Made by a program: the position numbers and the translations under genes. Shown here piece after piece: positions 32,938 to 41,249 of a stretch of 64,000 nt of DNA (within the stretch, counting starts at the first letter, position 1; each line of letters begins with the position of its first letter). Location of the stretch: assembly GCF_900157385.1 (NCBI RefSeq), contig NZ_LT717701.1, positions 536,693-600,692 on the forward strand. The letters run 5' to 3'. The DNA comes from Mycobacterium terramassiliense (GTDB taxonomy: Bacteria > Actinomycetota > Actinomycetes > Mycobacteriales > Mycobacteriaceae). The notes below the pieces were generated by a model that worked only from the letters and a program-made list of their open reading frames with translations, ran no database searches and was not told the origin of the DNA.

Positions 32938-33012
32938 AACAGCTCGGCGTGGTTCAAATCGTTAAGACGGAGTTTGTTGTGGCCGCGGATATTCGGCTAT
33001 AACGTCCGGCCC

Positions 33013-33156
33013 ATGATGACGATCAGCAGTGTGGAAACGATGGGTATCGGCGGCGGTGCGGGCGGTGGCCGCTTCGGCGGTGGCGCCGGCGGTGGCCGCT
33101 TCGGCGGCGGTGCCGGCGGTGGCCGCTTCGGTGGCGGCGCCGGCGGCGGGCGCTAG
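33013..33156 (+). CDS. Gly-rich tandem-repeat peptide
   Basis: 47 residues: MMTISSVETMGIG, then a nine-residue repeat GGGAGGGRF in about four copies, encoded by 27-bp tandem units with silent differences between copies. An upstream in-frame start at 32974 exists. No clear ribosome site. The silent variation suggests selection on the protein, but the peptide could still be fortuitous. Confidence 0.5.
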   Translation: MMTISSVETMGIGGGAGGGRFGGGAGGGRFGGGAGGGRFGGGAGGGR

Positions 33157-33176
33157 CCTCTTACAACCTTTCGGCT

Positions 33177-33210
33177 CGGGACGGGCGCACCCAAGGCGTT
33201 GCCCGTCCCG
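33177..33210. terminator. Hairpin between convergent genes
   Basis: CGGGACGGGC (33177-33186) pairs with GCCCGTCCCG (33201-33210) around a 14-base loop, between the Gly-rich frame and the GNAT gene's stop. GC-rich stem without T-run, typical of mycobacterial terminators. Confidence 0.55.
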
Positions 33211-33230
33211 GGTTGAAGCCTGTCTGCCCG

Positions 33231-33773
33231 CTAGGTGATCGGGCCCGCCGGCGCGCCCCGATCGGCATCGCCGAGCAGATCGAGTTGCATCCACGCGACG
33301 TCGTGCCAGCTGCCGAGCTTCCATTCGACCCGCCGGTACAGCCCGGCTTCGGTGAACCCGAAGGATCGATGAAAACCGTTGCTGGCGGCGTTGGGCTGGG
33401 TGATGCCGGCGACGGCCCGCCGGTAGCCGCGCTCCGCCAGCCGGCGCAGCAGTTGCGTGTACAGCTCGCGGCCGCCGCCGGTTCGGTGGTGGTCGGCGTC
33501 GACGTAGATGCCGGTCTGAGCCGACCACTGGTAGGAAGCCACCCGATAAAGGGCGTGCCCGTATGCGTAGCCGATGACCCGGTCGTCATGTTCGAGGACG
33601 AGCCATTCGTGGGTCTGGCGCGCCGCGGTGATGCGCGCGGCCATCTCGTCCACGGTCGGGACTTCGAGTTCCCAGCTGATCGCCGTGTCCAGGACGTAGG
33701 GGCGGTAGATCGCCGCGCAGGCGGGCGCGTCCTCCGGGCCGGCCGGCCGGACCCGACCGATGCTCGCGTGCAT
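33231..33773 (-). CDS. GNAT acetyltransferase, phosphinothricin-acetyltransferase-like
   Basis: 180 residues. The N-terminal RVRPAGPEDAPACAAIYRPY, then YVLDTAISWELEVPTVDEMA, is typical of the PAT/Bar group. The acetyl-CoA loop lies in IYVDADHHRTGGGRELYTQL, and a FHRSFGFTEAGLYRRVEWKL end completes motif B. It would acetylate a small amine, possibly an amino-acid analogue or polyamine. ATG 33773 matches the family's start; the frame is open further upstream but not conserved in character. Confidence 0.8.
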   Translation of the reverse strand: MHASIGRVRPAGPEDAPACAAIYRPYVLDTAISWELEVPTVDEMAARITAARQTHEWLVLEHDDRVIGYAYGHALYRVASYQWSAQTGIYVDADHHRTGGGRELYTQLLRRLAERGYRRAVAGITQPNAASNGFHRSFGFTEAGLYRRVEWKLGSWHDVAWMQLDLLGDADRGAPAGPIT

Positions 33774-33783
33774 GCCGGCGGTC

Positions 33784-34410
33784 TCAGCCGTTGACCGGTG
33801 TCCAGTCGTCCCAGAACTCCGAGAAGTCGAGCGTCGTCTGGGGGATCGGGGCGGTGCGGATGATGTCGCGGAAGTGATCCTGCCACCCCCACCACAGGCA
33901 GATGATGAAGACATACTGATACCAGCTCAGCTGGTAACCGTCCGGAATGGCTTGCCCCTTGTTCTCCGGTGCAAACACGGCGATCGCCAACAGACCGATC
34001 GCGGCCGCCGCGGGAAGCTGGATCCTCCCGGTTTTCCAGAGTTGGATTCCCAGCGGGCGGGGCCCGTGGGGAGTCAGTTCGAATCCCGCGGGCAGCTCGT
34101 CGTCGTGGCCGTGGCTCCAGCGGTGAACGCCGTAGAGGACATCGGCGATGTCGGGACGGCCGTCCGGCAGGTCCGACTTCACCGCAATGGGAAACCGGGT
34201 CTGCTCCAAGTCGATATCCGGTGCCGCCATCACCCGGAAGATGTCCATCGAATCGCGGATCGTCCGCTTGAAGCGGGTCGCCACCCCCAGCTGCGGGTAG
34301 CGCTTTTTCGCGGTTTCATCGAGGCCGTTGCCGGCGTGCACCATGGCCGCGTCCCACTCACCGCGTTCCCAATGGTCGAGTGAGTGCCTGACGGAGTCCC
34401 CGACTTCCAC
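33784..34410 (-). CDS. Conserved hypothetical protein with a hydrophobic segment
   Basis: 208 residues. The first 120 are soluble (MEVGDSVRHSLDHWERGEWD, and later PDIADVLYGVHRWSHGHDDE). Then LPAAAAIGLLAIAVFAP and YQYVFIICLWWGWQDHF could be one membrane and one interface segment. It lies 10 bp upstream of the GNAT gene on the same strand, so the two may be co-transcribed. Not assigned to a family. Confidence 0.65.
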   Translation of the reverse strand: MEVGDSVRHSLDHWERGEWDAAMVHAGNGLDETAKKRYPQLGVATRFKRTIRDSMDIFRVMAAPDIDLEQTRFPIAVKSDLPDGRPDIADVLYGVHRWSHGHDDELPAGFELTPHGPRPLGIQLWKTGRIQLPAAAAIGLLAIAVFAPENKGQAIPDGYQLSWYQYVFIICLWWGWQDHFRDIIRTAPIPQTTLDFSEFWDDWTPVNG

Positions 34411-34449
34411 CCATCGGATGCTATCCGCCCGGCTGCAGCGATGTCTGCA

Positions 34450-34956
34450 CTATGGGCGCGGCTGGAACGGTCGCCGCGGGGGGACGGTCACGGTCTGGGT
34501 GACCGTACTGGTTTCGGTGCTCGGCGAAACCGTGACCGTGCTCGGCGGGACGGTCGTCGTGGGCGTGTCCGTGGGGGTGGCGGTAGGCGTGTCGGTGCTC
34601 GGCGGCGGCGCCGTCTCGGTGACGGTCTGCGTCGGCGCGCCCCCGCCGCCTCCGTGGTGCCGCGGTGGCTCCGCCGTCGTGCTCGGCACCGTCGTGCTGG
34701 GGATGGGCGTCGTGGTCGTGGTGGTGCTCGGGGCCTTCGGCGCGGGCGGGCCGGCCACGAGCTTGACCACCGCGTACGCCGCGAGACCGAGCACGATCAC
34801 CGCGAGGGCGCCGGCCGCGACCAGGGCCGCCGGACGGCGGTACCAGGGCGTCGGCGGCTCGGGCGGCGGCGGCCCGGGCTCGTCGTAGTAGCCACCGTAT
34901 CCAGCAGCCTGCGTCGGCTCGGAGTAGAAGTCGGGGTTCTCGGGGTAGGACGGCAC
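34450..34956 (-). CDS. Single-span Pro/Thr-rich membrane protein
   Basis: 168 residues. A Tyr/Pro-rich cytosolic N-terminus (GYGGYYDEPGPPPPEPPTPW) leads to one transmembrane helix (AALVAAGALAVIVLGLAAYAVV). The outer part is rich in Pro, Thr and Ser with repeated TVTVSPST-like units. Such extensin-like tails are common in mycobacterial wall-associated proteins and may be O-mannosylated. No enzymatic domain. Confidence 0.7.
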   Translation of the reverse strand: MPSYPENPDFYSEPTQAAGYGGYYDEPGPPPPEPPTPWYRRPAALVAAGALAVIVLGLAAYAVVKLVAGPPAPKAPSTTTTTTPIPSTTVPSTTAEPPRHHGGGGGAPTQTVTETAPPPSTDTPTATPTDTPTTTVPPSTVTVSPSTETSTVTQTVTVPPRRPFQPRP

Positions 34957-34975
34957 GGGGGGAGATGTTAGTGCG

Positions 34976-36007
34976 TCAGGGTTGCGTGTCGATAAGTGTC
35001 AGCGCCCGCTCGAACAGGTGCACCGTGGCGGCGTGGAGCTGGTCGCCGACCTCCTTCTCGGCCTTGCCCGCGCAGGCCCGCGCCAGCGTGCCCTCGATCA
35101 CGATGCCGAGCTTGAAGCAGGCCAGCACCGTGTACCAGGCGATGTTCGACAGGTCACGGGTGGTGTTGGCCGCGTACCGCCGGAACACGTCGTCGGTGCT
35201 GGCCAGCCCGTCCTGGCCGCCGAGGGCGTGGCTGAACACGCTGGACCCGTCGGGCTGGCGCCAGGTGGCCAGCAGCCAGCCCAGGTCCAGCAGGGGGTCA
35301 CCGATCGTGCACATTTCCCAGTCGACGATCGCGACGACCTCCGGCCCGGTGCGGGAGAACATGACGTTGGCGGCGTGGTAGTCACCGTGCATGATCCCCG
35401 GCGTCCACGTCGTTGGCCGGCGCCGCTCCAGCCAGGACGACACCTCCTCGATCCCAGGGATCTGCGGCCCGGGGTAGCCGTCGTACTCGCGGTAGGAGTC
35501 CAGCTCCGAAAGCCAGCGCGGCACCTGGCGCTCCAAAAAGCCCTCCGGCTTGCCGAAATCCGCGAGCCCCACCGCGACGTGGTCGACGGCACCCAGCTTC
35601 GCCAGCGCGTCGGCCATCGACAGCCCCATCCCGAACCGCACGTCCGGGTCGCCCGCGTGCAACGGCGGCAACCCCTCGCCGGCGTTGAACCCGTCGACGG
35701 GTTCCATCAGGTAGAAGACGGCGTCGCCGAGCACGGCGGGGTCGTCACAGGTGGCGATCAGGTGCGGATGCGGTACGTCGGAGCCGGCCAACGCCGCAAG
35801 GACCCTGGTTTCCCGCAGGATCACGCTGTTGCTGCGCGGCCGCAGGTGCCGGGGCCCGCGCCGCAGCACGTAGGGCCGGCCGGCCCGGGTGAAGCGCAGC
35901 ATGACGTTCTGCGTTCCGCCGGTGACGGTGGCGACATCCTCGAGCGGTCCCTCGCCGAGCCCCTGGGCGGACATCCATCCCGCTACGGCCTCCAGGTCGA
36001 CGGTCAT
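34976..36007 (-). CDS. Aminoglycoside-phosphotransferase-fold (APH) protein, acyl-CoA-linked
   Basis: 343 residues of the APH/choline kinase fold. The N-terminal ATP site is weakly visible in TGGTQNVMLRFTRAGRPYVL, the Brenner-type catalytic loop is IMHGDYHAANVMF, and the metal-binding IVDWEMCTIGDPLLDLGWLL follows. This branch resembles the kinase domain of ACAD10/11, which phosphorylates hydroxyacyl-CoAs before dehydrogenase action, and M. tuberculosis Rv3761c, annotated fadE36. It lies alone, divergent from the methyltransferase gene. Confidence 0.82.
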   Translation of the reverse strand: MTVDLEAVAGWMSAQGLGEGPLEDVATVTGGTQNVMLRFTRAGRPYVLRRGPRHLRPRSNSVILRETRVLAALAGSDVPHPHLIATCDDPAVLGDAVFYLMEPVDGFNAGEGLPPLHAGDPDVRFGMGLSMADALAKLGAVDHVAVGLADFGKPEGFLERQVPRWLSELDSYREYDGYPGPQIPGIEEVSSWLERRRPTTWTPGIMHGDYHAANVMFSRTGPEVVAIVDWEMCTIGDPLLDLGWLLATWRQPDGSSVFSHALGGQDGLASTDDVFRRYAANTTRDLSNIAWYTVLACFKLGIVIEGTLARACAGKAEKEVGDQLHAATVHLFERALTLIDTQP

Positions 36008-36107
36008 GGGAAGAAGCCTAGGTCACGGGGGACGAGCGGCGGGTCGCGCGGGAGGCTGGAACAATAGTGTGCGGAACTAACGGACTTTGGGCCTGAAGGG
36101 GTTGGCG

Positions 36108-37049
36108 ATGCCGCGTACCGACAACGATTCCTGGGACATCACTCAAAGCGTGGGGGCCACCGCGCTGGGTGTCGCCGCGGCGCGGGCCGCCGAGACCGAG
36201 AGCGCGAACCCGCTCATCAGCGACCCGTTCGCGCGCGTGTTCGTGGATGCGGCGGGCGAGGGGATGTGGAGCATCTACGCGGACCCCAAGCTGCTGGCCA
36301 AGGCGGTCGAGCTGGAGCCGGACGTGCGGGCGCGGATCCAACTGATGATCGACTTCATGGCAACGCGCACAGCATTTTTCGACGAATTCTTCCTCGGTGC
36401 GGCCGACGCCGGTGTCCGGCAGGTGGTGATCCTGGCCGCAGGCCTGGACGCACGCACCTGGCGGCTGCCGTGGCCGGACGGCACGGTGGTGTACGAGCTG
36501 GACCAGCCCAAGGTGCTGGAATTCAAATCCAACACGCTGCGCGAGCACGGCGCGGACCCGAAGGCGCGGCTGGTGAACGTGCCCATCGATCTGCGCCAGG
36601 ATTGGCCGAAAGCGCTGCGGGACGCGGGTTTTGACTCCTCACGCCCGGCGGTCTGGTCGGCGGAGGGGCTGGTCCGCTACCTCCCGGCCCAAGCCCAGGA
36701 CCTCCTGTTCGAACGCGTCCACTCGCTGAGCGTCCCGGGCAGTTGGCTGGCGTCAAACGTGCCCGGCGCCGGCTTCACCGACCCCGACCTCGTCCGGCGC
36801 CAGCGCGAGGACATGCAGCGGATGCGGGCCGCGGCCGCCAGGCTGGTCGACACCGAGATCACCGACTTCGACGACCTCTGGTACCCCGAGGAACGCACAC
36901 CCGTCGACGGTTGGCTGCGCGAGCACGGCTGGGACGTGTCGACGGCGACCTTCGCCGAGCTGATGGCTCGGTATGGCCGCAGCATTCCGGAGGGCACCGG
37001 GCACGTGATGCCGCCGACGCTGTACGTGTCGGCGCAGCGGCGAGCGTGA
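36108..37049 (+). CDS. TIGR00027-family SAM-dependent methyltransferase (Rv3767c-like)
   Basis: 313 residues, near the length of Rv3767c. The N-terminal WDITQSVGATALGVAAARA and ISDPFARVFVDAAG are signatures of the mycobacterial TIGR00027 group. The SAM-binding motif is QVVILAAGLDARTWRLPW, followed by VVYELDQPKVLEFK. The family is related to leucine carboxyl methyltransferases and the substrates are unknown. GAAGGGG precedes ATG 36108, chosen for homologue length. Confidence 0.87.
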   Translation: MPRTDNDSWDITQSVGATALGVAAARAAETESANPLISDPFARVFVDAAGEGMWSIYADPKLLAKAVELEPDVRARIQLMIDFMATRTAFFDEFFLGAADAGVRQVVILAAGLDARTWRLPWPDGTVVYELDQPKVLEFKSNTLREHGADPKARLVNVPIDLRQDWPKALRDAGFDSSRPAVWSAEGLVRYLPAQAQDLLFERVHSLSVPGSWLASNVPGAGFTDPDLVRRQREDMQRMRAAAARLVDTEITDFDDLWYPEERTPVDGWLREHGWDVSTATFAELMARYGRSIPEGTGHVMPPTLYVSAQRRA

Positions 37050-37067
37050 ATTGCCTAGCGGCGCAAG

Positions 37068-37901
37068 CTAGCCCGCCGCGCTCGCCCGCATCCCCTCCAC
37101 GTCCTGCTTGATCGCCGCGATCGCGTCGACGGGCGTGAGGTCCTGGCCTTCGCTGTTCTGGCCGAGCTGCGGCCAGCCCGCGCCGTCCGGCCCGCGCAGC
37201 TGGTCCCAGATGTCGCGGACCTTGCTCAACAGCTCGGCTTGTTCGGCGTCGGTGAGTGCCATCAACCATCCTCCGTTCGCGCTGATGCCGCACGCGGCGG
37301 CAAACTCTTGCGGTGTCAGCCCGTCGGCCGAGTTCATGTCGCAGTTTCCGAAGGGCGGACACCCCTGCGGCAGGTTCGGGCTGAAGCCGGTGCCGTCGGT
37401 GTACTGGTGGGCGACTTGGCCCGGAAGGTCCGGGTTGGTTCCGTAACCGGCCGCGATGACCCGTAGGCCATCGGGCCGCGTCCGCCACATGTTGAAGAAG
37501 TCATAGGCGTTGGCATAACCGATGATTCGCGCGGGATCACCGGCGTAGTCGGCCAGGTTCCAGTACAAACCGTTGATCCAGCTCGAACCGTCGCCGGGCG
37601 GGTTCCCGCCCGATTCGACGTCGAGCATCAGGGCGACCCGCGGATGCAGGCCGCCGCCGGCATCGACCATCGAGCGCACCGTGTTGGCGTTGTCCAACCA
37701 ATTCGGGCGGACGTAGGTGTAGACGATTCCGAACGTCAGGCGTCCGCTGTCCAGGGCTGCCCGCATCCACGCATAGTTGGCCGCGAAATTGTGATCTCTA
37801 TAGGTGCCATCACAGGCGCGGACCGAGAGCACCCGGTACGGATACGAATCATTCACGGGGACTTGAAATTCGGAGACGTCAGCGAACAGGGTGTCAGTCA
37901 C
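37068..37901 (-). CDS. GH25-like muramidase resembling a phage lysin
   Basis: 277 residues. FADVSEFQVPVNDSYPYRVL opens a GH25 barrel with the early catalytic Asp; ALMLDVESGGNPPGDG supplies the second Asp-x-Glu pair; VAHQYTDGTGF is the typical late strand. The C-terminal tail (LLSKVRDIWDQLRGPDGAGW, then LTPVDAIAAIKQDVE) resembles linkers of phage tail and lysin proteins. It has no signal peptide, as for holin-dependent endolysins. It lies 4 kb outside the att sites of the element, so it may be a captured phage gene. Confidence 0.8.
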   Translation of the reverse strand: MTDTLFADVSEFQVPVNDSYPYRVLSVRACDGTYRDHNFAANYAWMRAALDSGRLTFGIVYTYVRPNWLDNANTVRSMVDAGGGLHPRVALMLDVESGGNPPGDGSSWINGLYWNLADYAGDPARIIGYANAYDFFNMWRTRPDGLRVIAAGYGTNPDLPGQVAHQYTDGTGFSPNLPQGCPPFGNCDMNSADGLTPQEFAAACGISANGGWLMALTDAEQAELLSKVRDIWDQLRGPDGAGWPQLGQNSEGQDLTPVDAIAAIKQDVEGMRASAAG

Positions 37902-37970
37902 CGCACATCAATCCCCCTTCACCGCAACGCCACTCGCCATGCTACAGATCCGGGCGGTAGTGTCGCGGCC

Positions 37971-38381
37971 ATGGGTGATCGGCCCGCCCGGGTGGGCGAC
38001 GTGCATCGGATCGCCGCGTCGATGCCCCACGTCAGGCGGTTGGAGGGCCCGAAGGGCAATCCGATCTATCAGGTGGGCGGAAAGTCATTCGTCTTCTTTC
38101 GCACGCCCCAGCCCGACGCGGCCGATCCGGACACGGGCGAGCGCTACGGGGACGTGATCATGCTCTGGGTGGAGTCGGAAAGCGACAAGCTCGCGCTCAC
38201 CCAGGATCCCGCGTCACCGTTCTTCACCACGGGCCATTTCGACGGGCACCCCTCGGTGCTGGTGCGGGCCAGCCGACTGTCCGAGATTACGACGACAGAA
38301 CTGGCCGAGCTGATTCAGGACGCGTGGCTGTCGCGCGCCTCGAAGCGGCGGGCCGCGGCCTGGCTGGCCGAGCATTCCTAG
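37971..38381 (+). CDS. MmcQ/YjbR-family protein
   Basis: 136 residues. VHRIAASMPHVRRLEGPKGN, IYQVGGKSFVFFRTPQ and later SPFFTTGHFDGHPSVLVRAS match the YjbR double-wing fold (CyaY-like), and ELIQDAWLSRASKRRAAAWL matches the family's C-terminal helix. The biochemical role is unknown; DNA-binding has been suggested from structure. ATG 37971 was chosen because the family begins near here. Divergent from the GH25 gene. Confidence 0.8.
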   Translation: MGDRPARVGDVHRIAASMPHVRRLEGPKGNPIYQVGGKSFVFFRTPQPDAADPDTGERYGDVIMLWVESESDKLALTQDPASPFFTTGHFDGHPSVLVRASRLSEITTTELAELIQDAWLSRASKRRAAAWLAEHS

Positions 38382-38425
38382 CGTCTCGCTTTAGCGGTTG
38401 ACGCGGGAGGAATGGGAATCGGCAA

Positions 38426-38450
38426 GGTTTAGACATAAGTCGAACGGGTA
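38426..38450 (+). promoter_or_regulatory. SigF-type promoter
   Basis: GGTTT (38426-38430), 15 bp, GGGTA (38446-38450) matches the mycobacterial SigF consensus GGTTT-N15-17-GGGTA. It reads towards the 78-aa envelope gene 44 bp downstream. Confidence 0.7.
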
Positions 38451-38493
38451 ACGCTAGGCGCACGGGAATTTCTCGAACACAATGGAGGTCACC

Positions 38494-38730
38494 ATGCGTG
38501 GACGCGGAGTGATCGGCGCGATTGTCCTGGTGTGGCTGCTCATCGGAGTCTTCGCGGCGTTCCAGCGCGACTACTTCAAGGGTGATTCAACAAACTGTGT
38601 CACTGCGGGAAATATCGCGTTGACAGTAATTGCCGGGCCGTTGAACTACGCGGGTGTCAATCCGAAAGTCAAGGATTGCAAAGTCCCGCAGCCCAGCTCG
38701 ATGTCCAGCAGCCTACTACCCCTCATGTAA
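38494..38730 (+). CDS. Small membrane/secreted protein, SigF-promoter associated
   Basis: 78 residues: an uncleaved or signal-type helix VIGAIVLVWLLIGVFAAF at the N-terminus, then DYFKGDSTNCVTAGNIALTV and a short tail with a second Cys, possibly forming a disulfide outside the membrane. GGAGG is 6 bp before ATG 38494. Directly downstream of a SigF-like promoter and upstream of a DUF6131 gene, so both are likely stationary-phase or stress genes. Confidence 0.75.
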   Translation: MRGRGVIGAIVLVWLLIGVFAAFQRDYFKGDSTNCVTAGNIALTVIAGPLNYAGVNPKVKDCKVPQPSSMSSSLLPLM

Positions 38731-38742
38731 AGGAAATTTGTC

Positions 38743-38898
38743 ATGATCATCCTCGGCATCGTCTTGCTTGTTCTGGGATTCATCTTCGGCATCCATTTGT
38801 TATGGGTGCTGGGCGTGGTCTTGCTCGTCATCGGCGCGGTCCTGTGGATATTGGGATCCGTCGGCCGGCCGGTCGCCGGCAGGCGGTATTGGTATTAG
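38743..38898 (+). CDS. DUF6131 small membrane protein (51 aa)
   Basis: 51 residues made of two hydrophobic helices (MIILGIVLLVLGFIFGIHLL and VVLLVIGAVLWILG) and a basic GRRYWY end. The sequence is typical of DUF6131, very short membrane proteins repeated in mycobacterial genomes. AAAGGAAA lies upstream of ATG 38743. It follows the SigF-promoter gene by 12 bp and is ended by a strong terminator. Confidence 0.8.
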   Translation: MIILGIVLLVLGFIFGIHLLWVLGVVLLVIGAVLWILGSVGRPVAGRRYWY

Positions 38899-38915
38899 CC
38901 AGCGCCCGGATACCG

Positions 38916-38950
38916 GATCGCGTGACCGCCCGGCGGTCACGCGATCTTTT
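38916..38950 (+). terminator. Strong intrinsic terminator
   Basis: The 15-base arms 38916-38930 and 38932-38946 are perfectly complementary, followed by TTTT (38947-38950). Ends the DUF6131 operon just before tcrX. Confidence 0.9.
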
Positions 38951-39046
38951 CACAGGACACCCATAGGAATGGCATAGCGTCGACTCAGTCCGCTGCGGAT
39001 ACTGGACCCTGTGACACAGTCGCGAGCGTCGGTAGAGCGGGTTGTC

Positions 39047-39751
39047 ATGTGCCGTGCCGACGGCAACCCGATCAATGTCCTCGTCGTCGACGACGAAGCG
39101 GTCCTGGCCGAAATGGTGTCCATGGCACTGCGGTACGAGGGCTGGAACATCTCCACCGCCGGCGACGGGTCGTCGGCCATCGCCTCCGCCAGGGCGCAAC
39201 GGCCCGATGTGGTCGTCCTCGACGTCATGCTCCCCGACATGAGCGGGCTCGACGTGCTGCACAAGCTCCGCGAGGAGAACCCGCAGCTGCCGGTGCTGCT
39301 GCTGACGGCCAAGGATGCGGTGGAAGACCGCATCGCCGGGCTGACCGCGGGCGGAGACGACTATGTGACCAAACCGTTCAGCATCGAAGAGGTAGTGCTG
39401 CGATTGCGCGCCCTGCTCCGGCGTACCGGGGTCACGACGGTGGACAGCGGGGCGCAGCTGGTGGTCGGCGACCTGGTGTTGGACGAGGACAGTCACGAGG
39501 TGACCCGCGCCGGCGAGCCAATCTCGTTGACCTCTACCGAGTTCGAGCTGTTGCGCTTCATGATGCGCAACTCCAAGCGGGTGCTGAGCAAGGCCCAGAT
39601 CCTGGACCGGGTGTGGAGCTATGACTTCGGCGGCCGATCCAACATCGTCGAGCTCTACATTTCCTACCTGCGCAAGAAGATCGACAACGGTCGCGAACCC
39701 ATGATCCATACGCTGCGTGGCGCGGGCTATGTCCTCAAGCCAGCCCGCTAG
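39047..39751 (+). CDS. tcrX: Response regulator TcrX
   Basis: 234 residues, same as M. tuberculosis TcrX (Rv3765c). Receiver domain: VLVVDDEAVLAEM with acidic pocket, phospho-acceptor Asp 59 in VVVLDVMLPD, and TAKDAVEDRIAG with the switch region, then KPF. The OmpR/PhoB winged helix covers the C-terminal half (LTSTEFELLRFMMRNSKRVL, then SNIVELYISYLRKKID). It acts with TcrY; in M. tuberculosis the pair responds to low iron. An in-frame GTG at 39011 could add 12 residues. Confidence 0.93.
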   Translation: MCRADGNPINVLVVDDEAVLAEMVSMALRYEGWNISTAGDGSSAIASARAQRPDVVVLDVMLPDMSGLDVLHKLREENPQLPVLLLTAKDAVEDRIAGLTAGGDDYVTKPFSIEEVVLRLRALLRRTGVTTVDSGAQLVVGDLVLDEDSHEVTRAGEPISLTSTEFELLRFMMRNSKRVLSKAQILDRVWSYDFGGRSNIVELYISYLRKKIDNGREPMIHTLRGAGYVLKPAR

Positions 39752-41249
39752 GACACGGCGGGTCTGGTCGCTTCGGCTCCGGCTGTTGGTCGGGCAGATC
39801 GTCGTTCTGGCCGTCGTCTGCGTCGGCATCACCGCGGCCACCGAACTGGCGTTGCTGCACCATCTGGTGGCGCAGCTGGACGGGCAACTCGCCGGGGCTT
39901 CCTATCGGTCGGCACTGATGTACCCCGAGCCAAAACGTCCCGGCTGGCGCCATGAATCGCACTTCTACTATCCGCGGCCGGGTCCCGGTCCGCGGTTCCT
40001 CGATGCCCCGGGCCAGCCCGCCGGCATGGTCGCCGCGGTGATCAGCAACGGCAAGACCGTCGACGCGGGATACCTGACCAGCGCCGGGTCGCGGGCCGCG
40101 CTGACCCCCGCCGCGCAGGCACAACTCGAACACATCGCCGACAGCCGCAAGGCGATGACGCTCGACCTCGACGGGCTCGGGCGCTACCGCGTCGTCGCCG
40201 CCCCGAGCCGCAGCGGCGGCGACATCATCGTCACCGGCCTGTCCATGTCCAACGTAGACGCCACCATGATCCGGATGCTGGTCATCCTCGGAATCGTGAC
40301 GGTGATCGCGCTGGTCGCCGCGACCACGGCGGGCGTCGTCATCATCAGGCGGGCGCTGGCGCCGCTGCGCCGCGTCGCGCAAACCGCGAGCAAGGTGGCG
40401 GACCTGCCGTTGGACCGCGGCGAGGTCGAGCTGCCGGTGCGGGTGGCCGAGTCCGACGCGAACCCGGCCACCGAGGTGGGTCAGCTCGGGTTCGCGCTGA
40501 ACCGGATGCTCGACCACATCGCCGCCGCGCTGTCGGCGCGGCAGGCCAGCGAGACGCGGGTTCGGCAGTTCGTCGCGGACGCCAGTCACGAATTGCGCAC
40601 GCCGCTCGCCGCGATCCGCGGCTACACCGAGCTCACCCAGCGCATGGGTGATGACCGCGAGGCGGTGGCGCACGCGATGAGCCGGGTGGCATCCGAGACG
40701 GAGCGGATCACGCGCCTCGTCGAGGACCTGCTGCTGCTCGCCCGCCTGGACTCCGGCCGGCCGCTGGAACGCGAACCGGTGGACCTGACGCGCTTGGCGG
40801 TCGACGCGGTCAGCGACGCGCACGTCGCCGGGCCGGATCATCAGTGGGAGCTCGACCTGCCCGAGGAACCCGTCGTCGTCACAGGCGATGCGGCGCGGCT
40901 GCACCAGGTCTTGACGAACTTGCTCGCCAACGCCCGCGTCCACACCGCCGCCGGCACCGTCGTGACGACGAGGCTGACCACCGAGTCGGCGCACACCCTG
41001 CTGCAGGTCATCGACAACGGCCCCGGCATCCCGGCGGCGCTTCAATCCGAGGTCTTCGAGCGATTCGCGCGCGGCGATTCCTCGCGCTCCCGAAAGGGGG
41101 GCAGCACCGGGCTGGGCCTGGCGATCGTCTCGGCCGTCGTCAAGGCGCACAACGGGACGATCACGGTCAACAGCGCACCGGGCCACACCGAGTTCACGGT
41201 GCGGTTGCCACTCAACGGGTGGCAACCGCCCGCAGAGTCACCGAGTTAA
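39729..41249 (+). CDS. tcrY: Sensor histidine kinase TcrY
   Basis: 506 residues. Transmembrane helix 1 (LLVGQIVVLAVVCVGITAAT) precedes an extracytoplasmic sensor region of about 130 residues with Tyr/Pro/His-rich motifs. Helix 2 (MLVILGIVTVIALVAATTAG) and a HAMP domain follow. The phosphoacceptor is His 287 in DASHELRTPLAAIRGY, and the ATP-binding N, G1 and G2 boxes are LLANARVH, IDNGPGIP and GGSTGLGLAI. ATG 39729 overlaps tcrX by 23 bp; GTG 39717 is possible. The stop overlaps the convergent lpqH stop by 4 bp. Confidence 0.93.
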   Translation: MSSSQPARTRRVWSLRLRLLVGQIVVLAVVCVGITAATELALLHHLVAQLDGQLAGASYRSALMYPEPKRPGWRHESHFYYPRPGPGPRFLDAPGQPAGMVAAVISNGKTVDAGYLTSAGSRAALTPAAQAQLEHIADSRKAMTLDLDGLGRYRVVAAPSRSGGDIIVTGLSMSNVDATMIRMLVILGIVTVIALVAATTAGVVIIRRALAPLRRVAQTASKVADLPLDRGEVELPVRVAESDANPATEVGQLGFALNRMLDHIAAALSARQASETRVRQFVADASHELRTPLAAIRGYTELTQRMGDDREAVAHAMSRVASETERITRLVEDLLLLARLDSGRPLEREPVDLTRLAVDAVSDAHVAGPDHQWELDLPEEPVVVTGDAARLHQVLTNLLANARVHTAAGTVVTTRLTTESAHTLLQVIDNGPGIPAALQSEVFERFARGDSSRSRKGGSTGLGLAIVSAVVKAHNGTITVNSAPGHTEFTVRLPLNGWQPPAESPS

